64,000 nucleotides of DNA, from positions 248,001 through 312,000 of the forward strand of contig JHUT02000001.1 of NCBI GenBank assembly GCA_000690595.2, given 5' to 3'. This document shows, in pieces, positions 59,481 to 64,000 of the stretch (positions within the stretch are counted from its first letter, which is position 1; each line of letters begins with the position of its first letter). The DNA is from Natrinema mahii (GTDB lineage: Archaea > Halobacteriota > Halobacteria > Halobacteriales > Natrialbaceae). A program made the position numbers and the translations under genes. The notes under the pieces were generated by a model. It did no database searches, had not been told where the DNA came from, and saw only the letters and a program-made list of their open reading frames with translations.

Positions 59481-59981
59481 TCAGTCGAGCCGTTCGGATG
59501 TCGCCGCGTGTTCCGACGAGAGTTCGACGTACCGGTCGGCCGTCGCCTGCAGGTGGGCGTCCTCGATCTCGGTCTTCGGCTCCGCGGGGGTGCCGGCGAC
59601 CAGCGTCGACTCGGGAATCTCGGTGCCCTCGGTGACGACGCTGCCGGCGGCGACGACCGATCCCTCGCCGACGTGGGCGTCGTCTAAGACGACCGCGTTC
59701 ATGCCGACCAGCGCGCGCTCGGCGACGGTCGCGGCGTGGACGATGGCGCTGTGGCCGACCGTCGAGTACGGCGCGAGTTCGGCGTCCTCGTGGAGGACGG
59801 CGTTGTCCTGGACGTTCGCCCCCTCGCCGACGACGATCCGGCCGTGATCGCCCCGGATCGTGACGTTCGGCCAGACGCTCGCGTCCTCCTCGATGACGAC
59901 GTCGCCGATGACGACCGCCGCGTCGTCGACGTACGCGGAGTCGGCGACCTGTGGTTCGGTCCCGTCGAACGATCGTAACAT
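59481..59981 (-). CDS. Gamma carbonic anhydrase family protein
   Basis: A 166-residue left-handed beta-helix. It shows the Cam-type signature: TIRGDHGRIVVGEGANVQDN, zinc ligands likely His64, His77 and His82 (VLHEDAEL; VGHSAIVHA). The start MLRSFDGTEP at 59981 is chosen because earlier in-frame codons translate non-conserved DNA. It is convergent with the amidohydrolase (5 nt apart). Reversible CO2 hydration is the inferred reaction; acetyltransferase-like activity is an alternative. Confidence 0.85.
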   Translation of the reverse strand: MLRSFDGTEPQVADSAYVDDAAVVIGDVVIEEDASVWPNVTIRGDHGRIVVGEGANVQDNAVLHEDAELAPYSTVGHSAIVHAATVAERALVGMNAVVLDDAHVGEGSVVAAGSVVTEGTEIPESTLVAGTPAEPKTEIEDAHLQATADRYVELSSEHAATSERLD

Positions 59982-60326
59982 GGCCGTTCCTGTCTCGAGG
60001 ACGCTCTTGAACCTGCCCATCCCGACTCGCACGCGCGCCGTCGTCGAGCGGTCTCCACGCGAGGGAAATCGGCTCGACCGAGCGGCTCCGAGCGCGCAGC
60101 GCCGCGCAGGGTAGCCGATGCTGCCGACTCTCGGGATTCGTTCGTCTCGAAACCCAATACATTTTGGCAGTAGGGCTAATGTAGTTTCTCCCCAAGATGG
60201 AAACGGCGACACGCAATCGTCGCACTGACGGCCGCGTGTCGCCTGTCATCCCCCCGAACCCACCCGCGGTTCGGTACCTCTCCCTTTCCGTTTCGTCCCC
60301 TCCCCCACCCACCCCGTCCGCTGACG
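59982..60326. other. Intergenic region with no supported gene
   Basis: 345 nt between two minus-strand genes. The right part (about 60250-60325) is C/T-rich on the plus strand, giving a G/A-rich transcript 3' end for the DUF3006 gene; there are T-runs but no clear terminator. The left part holds the upstream region of the carbonic anhydrase gene. Confidence 0.5.
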
Positions 60327-60671
60327 CTACTCGTCGGGCAACCGCTCGGAGAGCCGGTCGAACCGCTCCCGGGCGGACTCCCGACGCTCTCCTTCCGCGT
60401 CCGCCCGGTAGCTCGCCTCGAGCAGCGTACCGTCCGCACCGACGCGAACCGCGAAGACGGCCCCCTCGTGGCGGCCCGCGGCCGGCAGGGCGTCGACGCC
60501 GACGACGAGTTCGTCGACGACGGTCGATCGGCCGGGTTCCGTTCCGCCGCCGGACTCCTCGTCGGCTCCGTGCCCGGCCGCGCGGTCGTCGTCCCGGCCG
60601 TCCTCGAGCAACAGCACCGCCTGCTCCCCGTCGACGATCCGGTCGAGGACTGCGGTGTAGGTTTCGCTCAT
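60327..60671 (-). CDS. DUF3006 domain protein
   Basis: A 114-residue protein: YTAVLDRIVDGEQAVLLLEDG at the N-terminus is the DUF3006 signature, followed by an acidic loop and VVDELVVGVDALPAAGRHEGAVF. In bacteria this domain commonly neighbours ComEC-like MBL proteins, as it does here: the upstream gene's stop overlaps its start by 4 nt. Confidence 0.88.
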   Translation of the reverse strand: MSETYTAVLDRIVDGEQAVLLLEDGRDDDRAAGHGADEESGGGTEPGRSTVVDELVVGVDALPAAGRHEGAVFAVRVGADGTLLEASYRADAEGERRESARERFDRLSERLPDE

Positions 60672-61714
60672 CGAGGGAGCGTACGGACGGGAGCGTCATC
60701 AAACGAGGGCCGGACCTCGTCGGCGTGTGGGCGGTCGAGCCCGTCCGGCGCGGCCGCGAGCGACGACTGTGCGTCCGCCTTCCGCTCGAGCAGCGCCTCG
60801 GGATCCGTCGGCCCCTGGCGTTCGGTCGCGACGTCGATCTCGTTCCCGTCGGTCGCGAGGACGACGGTGCCGTGGACGCCGGTCCAATACGTCTCGACGC
60901 CGCGGTCGGCGAAGGCCGCCAGCACCTCGTCGTGAGGGTGGCCGTACCGCGAGTCGAGGGGGCTCGAGACGACGGCCACCTCGGGCGCGACCGCGTCGAG
61001 GAACGGAGCGGTCGAGGAGGTCGAGGAGCCGTGATGCCCCGCCTGATAGGCGTCGGCCGCGAGGTCGTCGCCGCGCGTTTCGACCAGTCGGCGTTCGGTG
61101 GGCTCGGCGACGTCGCCAGTCGTCAGATAGGAGAACTCGCCGTACTCGAGGGCGAGGACGACGCCGTTGGCGTCGACGTCGCCGCTCGTCTCGTTCTCGG
61201 GCGGGTTCAAGACGGTCGCCTCGAGATCGTCGCTCTCGAGCGGGAGGTGATCGCCCGCCGCGACCTCGTACAGCGTCACATTGTAGGCCTCGATCGCGTC
61301 GAGGTACGCGTCGTAGGTTGCGGTCGTGTGCGGAACCCCGGAGTCGTAGACTGCACCGACGCCCTCGCCCGTCGTCTCGAGGGACTCGATGACGGCGGGG
61401 TGGCCGCCGACGTGGTCGGCGTGGCCGTGGGTCGAGACCAAGTGGTCGATCCGGTCGATGTCGTGGGCCTCGAGGTAGTCGATGACCGTCGCGCCGTCGT
61501 CGCGATAGTCGCCGGTGTCGATCAGGATCGTCTCGTTCGACGGCGTGACCACGAGCGTCGAATCGGCCTGTCCGACGTCGATGTGGTGGATCTCGAGGTC
61601 GCCGTCGGGTTCGGCCGCCGCAGTCCCGTCGGCGTCGTCCACCCCGCCGAACCCGCCGCACCCGGCGAGGACGAGCAGCCCCGCGACCGCGACGACCGTG
61701 ATGGTTCGCCCCAT
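60668..61714 (-). CDS. Lipoprotein with ComEC-like metallo-beta-lactamase domain
   Basis: A 348-residue protein with a lipobox (LVLAGC, Cys19) and a ComEC/Rec2-type MBL domain: HHIDVGQADSTLVV (about 43-56), HLVSTHGHADHVGGH with the HxHxDH motif, LTTGDVAEPTERRL and AYQAGHHGSSTSST. The membrane-channel part of ComEC is absent. It is likely an extracellular nuclease or hydrolase anchored to the membrane, possibly processing external DNA. Coupled to DUF3006. Confidence 0.9.
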   Translation of the reverse strand: MGRTITVVAVAGLLVLAGCGGFGGVDDADGTAAAEPDGDLEIHHIDVGQADSTLVVTPSNETILIDTGDYRDDGATVIDYLEAHDIDRIDHLVSTHGHADHVGGHPAVIESLETTGEGVGAVYDSGVPHTTATYDAYLDAIEAYNVTLYEVAAGDHLPLESDDLEATVLNPPENETSGDVDANGVVLALEYGEFSYLTTGDVAEPTERRLVETRGDDLAADAYQAGHHGSSTSSTAPFLDAVAPEVAVVSSPLDSRYGHPHDEVLAAFADRGVETYWTGVHGTVVLATDGNEIDVATERQGPTDPEALLERKADAQSSLAAAPDGLDRPHADEVRPSFDDAPVRTLPR

Positions 61715-61838
61715 TCGTGTCCGTGACGGACGGCCTCGAGGGCAATGGGGGTTCGGACCCCTCCGATCGCGGAACTGCTCGGATTACCAACCGTTGATCG
61801 CCGAGCGCCACGGAGCAGGGTTCGGGCGGAGACTCACC

Positions 61839-62234
61839 TCAGACCGCGCCGCCTTCGAAGGTCGCCTCCGCGTGCAGCCCGTCTTTCAGCGCGTCGTGGA
61901 CCTTGCAGAGTTCGAAGGCCCGCTCGAGGATCTCCTCGCCGGTGTCGTCGTCGACGTCGGCTTCCACCCGGATGTCGAAGCTAATCGACTCGAGTTTGTC
62001 GTCGTCGTTGAGGTCGCCGTCGATGTCGATCTCGATCCGACCGAGGTCGTCGGCCCCGCGCTGCTGGCCGCCGACCCGCAGCGCCGGGACGTAACAGGAG
62101 CCGTAGGCCGCAAGCAGCGTCTCGAGCGTGTCGGGGGCCGCTTCGCCGTTGGCGTCGACGGTCGTCTCGAAGTCGCGGATCTCGTTGGTCGCGCTGTACC
62201 CCTCGTCGGAAACGGTGGTGACCTGCTTCGCCAT
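61839..62234 (-). CDS. OsmC family peroxiredoxin-like protein
   Basis: A 131-residue OsmC/Ohr-fold protein with the two cysteines of the family (Cys47 in YGSCYVPAL and Cys110 in FELCKVHDAL). It may reduce organic hydroperoxides with a dithiol partner. Start MAKQVTTVSD at 62234 is chosen over six codons further upstream. Stand-alone gene, divergent from a small gene at 62369. Confidence 0.88.
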   Translation of the reverse strand: MAKQVTTVSDEGYSATNEIRDFETTVDANGEAAPDTLETLLAAYGSCYVPALRVGGQQRGADDLGRIEIDIDGDLNDDDKLESISFDIRVEADVDDDTGEEILERAFELCKVHDALKDGLHAEATFEGGAV

Positions 62235-62368
62235 AGCACTCGAGTCGTCCACGAGCGACGGCGTAAACGTTTGGTGGGGATTCCGCGGCCGCCGAGATCG
62301 GGGGCGGCGGGCCTGCGCTTGCAGCGCGGTTCGCCTTGTCGGTTGCGGGCCAACGTCGCGGACGAACG

Positions 62369-62572
62369 ATGGGTACGCTCGACAGACGGTCGATCAACGG
62401 GCGCAGTATCCGCTCGACGCTGGTCGACAGTGCGATGGCGGTCCGGCGGGGGCGGCCGAAGAGCGCGCTCGTGCTCCTCGGCGCGGCCGCGCTCTCTGCT
62501 CGAATCACGGGTATCGGAACGGCCGCGTCGCTGTGTCTCCGGGTGATGTGGCGACTCCGTCGGTCGAGGTGA
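62369..62572 (+). CDS. Small basic hypothetical protein preceding the metal-dependent hydrolase
   Basis: A 67-residue protein, MGTLDRRSINGRSIRSTLVD, then a hydrophobic segment KSALVLLGAAALSARITGIG and a basic tail ending WRLRRSR. It ends 4 nt before the downstream ATG at 62577, so the two are probably cotranscribed. It is unusually basic for this proteome. No family recognised; an in-frame start at 62336 is also possible. Confidence 0.5.
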   Translation: MGTLDRRSINGRSIRSTLVDSAMAVRRGRPKSALVLLGAAALSARITGIGTAASLCLRVMWRLRRSR

Positions 62573-62576
62573 GCCG

Positions 62577-63161
62577 ATGGTCGACGTCACCGGACACCTC
62601 GCGATGGCGCTGTTGTTCGCCGCGCCGGCGTGGCTCGTCTGGGGCCGTCGAGCGGCGCTTTCGTTCGCCGGCTTCACGCTGGTGACGGCCATGCTCCCGG
62701 ACACCGATCTCGTCTTGCAGGGCGTCCTGCCGATCACCCATCACGGCGTGACCCATACCCTGCTGTTCGTGGCGCTGAGCAGCGTCCTTGCCGGGGCGGT
62801 CGCGGCCCGCTATCTCACCGACTGGTTCAACGCCACCCGCTGGATCCGGAGCACCGACATCGGGAGCGAGGCGGTCTTTGCGTTTGCGACGGGCGGACTG
62901 CTTACCGGCGGTATCAGCCACCTGTTCGCGGACGTTCTCTCCGCGCCGGACATCGCGTCTCCGCTCTCGCCGTTCTGGCCGCTGTACCCGGAGCCGATCG
63001 TCGTCGACGTCATCTACTACGATTCGCCCGTCTGGAACTTCGGCCTGTTCGGCGTCGCCGTCGCCCTCCACCTGCTGCTCGTCTGGGACGACCGCTACCC
63101 GCTCGAGACGCGCTATCGGATCGGCGACCGCGACCCGTCTCAGACGAGCGGCGACGACTGA
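62577..63161 (+). CDS. Membrane-bound metal-dependent hydrolase (YdjM/DUF457 family)
   Basis: A 194-residue polytopic protein. Conserved polar residues: VTGHLAMALLFAAP with an N-terminal His, AMLPDTDLVL, PITHHGVTHTLLF and GGISHLFADVLSAP, a metal-site set of the YdjM family. Substrate unknown. It has the small basic protein as its upstream partner. It is only distantly similar to the 12282-12905 protein. Confidence 0.85.
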   Translation: MVDVTGHLAMALLFAAPAWLVWGRRAALSFAGFTLVTAMLPDTDLVLQGVLPITHHGVTHTLLFVALSSVLAGAVAARYLTDWFNATRWIRSTDIGSEAVFAFATGGLLTGGISHLFADVLSAPDIASPLSPFWPLYPEPIVVDVIYYDSPVWNFGLFGVAVALHLLLVWDDRYPLETRYRIGDRDPSQTSGDD

Positions 63162-63259
63162 CGGCGCGGCCGGAACCGGACCCACAGCGCGACGGTTCGA
63201 ACGAAAAAACAGCCATCGGTCGAGTTCGACTCCCCCCGTTCGAGGCGGCGACCGTCCGT

Positions 63260-63988
63260 TCAGCCCTCGAGTTCGAACGGCTCGTCGGCCTCGAGTGCGT
63301 GGACCTCGGCGTCGCTCCCGGTTCCGCGGACCTCGCTGGCGAAGTCCGCGGGATCCTGTTCGATCGGCGGGAACGTATCGTAGTGCTGCGGGAAGGCGTG
63401 GTCGACGTCGAGCCAGTCGACGGCGACGGCGGCCTGCTGGGGCCCCATCGTGAAGTGGTCGCCGATCGGGACGATCGCCGCGTCGGGCTCGAGGTAGGGG
63501 CCGATGACGTCTTTCATCTCGCTCATCAGGCTGGTGTCGCCGGCGTTGTAGATCGTCGTCGACTCCTCGTCGTCGACCTGGGTGGGCTTCGTGTCCGAGA
63601 TGACGAAGCCGGCGGGCATGCCGCCGCTCTCGTCGTTTTCGGTCATGATCCCGTTCGTGTGGTCGGCGCGGGTCATGGTGACGTAGGCGTCGCCGCACTC
63701 GACGGTGCCCCCGAGGTTCATCCCCATGCCGCCGACGGCGTCATCGAAGCCGAACTCCTCCTCGCAGTAGGAGACGATCTCCGGCGTCGCGACCAGCGTC
63801 GCGTCCGCGAACTCGCCCGCGTGGGCGATGTGGTCCGCGTGGCCGTGTGTCAACAGCACGTAATCCGGCGTGTCGACGTCTTCCGGCTCGAGGTCCGTCT
63901 TCGGATTGTCGAAGAACGGATCGATCAGCAGCTCCGTCTCCCCCACGGTGACGTGCCACGTCGAGTGGCCGTGCCAGGTAAGTTCCAT
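63260..63988 (-). CDS. UPF0173 metal-dependent hydrolase
   Basis: A 242-residue MBL-fold protein of the UPF0173 family: [20 protein letters not shown] at the start, [16 protein letters not shown] with HxHx[15 protein letters not shown] and ALVPIG-like [16 protein letters not shown], then [13 protein letters not shown]. These are cytosolic hydrolases of unknown substrate. Start [10 protein letters not shown] at 63986-63988. Confidence 0.9.
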   Translation of the reverse strand: MELTWHGHSTWHVTVGETELLIDPFFDNPKTDLEPEDVDTPDYVLLTHGHADHIAHAGEFADATLVATPEIVSYCEEEFGFDDAVGGMGMNLGGTVECGDAYVTMTRADHTNGIMTENDESGGMPAGFVISDTKPTQVDDEESTTIYNAGDTSLMSEMKDVIGPYLEPDAAIVPIGDHFTMGPQQAAVAVDWLDVDHAFPQHYDTFPPIEQDPADFASEVRGTGSDAEVHALEADEPFELEG

Positions 63989-64000
63989 AGCGTCCGACCG

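Noticed and set aside
58234-60702. 822-codon minus-strand open frame covering several genes
   Set aside because: It spans the amidohydrolase, carbonic anhydrase and DUF3006 genes in wrong frames and has no consistent domain.
1-64000. CRISPR arrays, rRNA genes, integrases or intact insertion sequences
   Set aside because: None seen by reading both strands. Repeat structures found are palindromic or tRNA-derived, not spaced repeats.

Overview
The window is a high-GC chromosomal segment from a haloarchaeon. Predicted proteins are strongly acidic, and many genes look leaderless, with an archaeal TATA-like box about 25-30 nt before the start codon. The families are typical of Halobacteria: HalOD1, amphi-Trp, DUF7344, topoisomerase VI together with DNA gyrase, archaeal proteasome alpha/beta, L21e-RpoF, KsgA-HemK and split MetE. 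Gene content resembles the Natrinema/Haloterrigena side of the class; genus is an inference. No rRNA operon, CRISPR array or intact transposase was found.

Layout. 1-6.9 kb: regulators, a MOSC protein, a winged-helix/substrate-binding-protein fusion, an amphi-Trp protein, a frameshifted ArsR-like gene and a Na+/Ca2+ exchanger, interspersed with copies of an 86-bp palindromic repeat. 7.1-12.0 kb: exported redox genes, namely a Tat-exported blue-copper/PQQ sugar dehydrogenase fusion convergent with a two-gene unit of a Tat protein and a PQQ beta-propeller dehydrogenase. 12.3-17.6 kb: the most unusual block, two diverging units around an AT-rich control region. One unit encodes a divergent tubulin/FtsZ-like GTPase and a two-helix membrane protein with a long charged tail. 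The other encodes a ribbon-helix-helix/SIS fusion, a methyltransferase and a broken small ORF. 17.8-23.4 kb: Lrp regulator, tRNA-Glu with extra 3'-end fragments, FAH-family hydrolase, MBL protein and a first Nramp transporter.

23.5-40.4 kb holds DNA topology and proteolysis: top6A/top6B, gyrB/gyrA and psmA/psmB, with DsrE, dihydrolipoamide dehydrogenase, ion channel, SGNH-like and second Nramp genes between. 40.6-50.4 kb: wHTH and DtxR regulators (the latter with a palindrome at its promoter), arginase, NDH-2, an acetyltransferase, an Nmad3 protein, rpoF-L21e divergent from ksgA, MscS and HemK2. 50.4-52.1 kb is an AT-rich island with a secreted protein whose start is frameshifted and a 48-residue membrane protein. 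52.1-64 kb: split methionine synthase, an oxidoreductase, a 204-bp long palindrome, thioesterase, HD hydrolase, a 57-residue membrane protein, amidohydrolase, gamma-carbonic anhydrase, a DUF3006/ComEC-like pair, OsmC and two metal-dependent hydrolase families.

Strongest leads: the tubulin-like/membrane protein and RHH-SIS/methyltransferase divergon with promoter repeats; the winged-helix/THI5-like fusion; the cupredoxin-PQQ dehydrogenase fusion beside a PQQ dehydrogenase that may be exported by piggyback; the 86-bp palindromic repeat family, one copy of which abuts a gene relic; and the AT-rich island.
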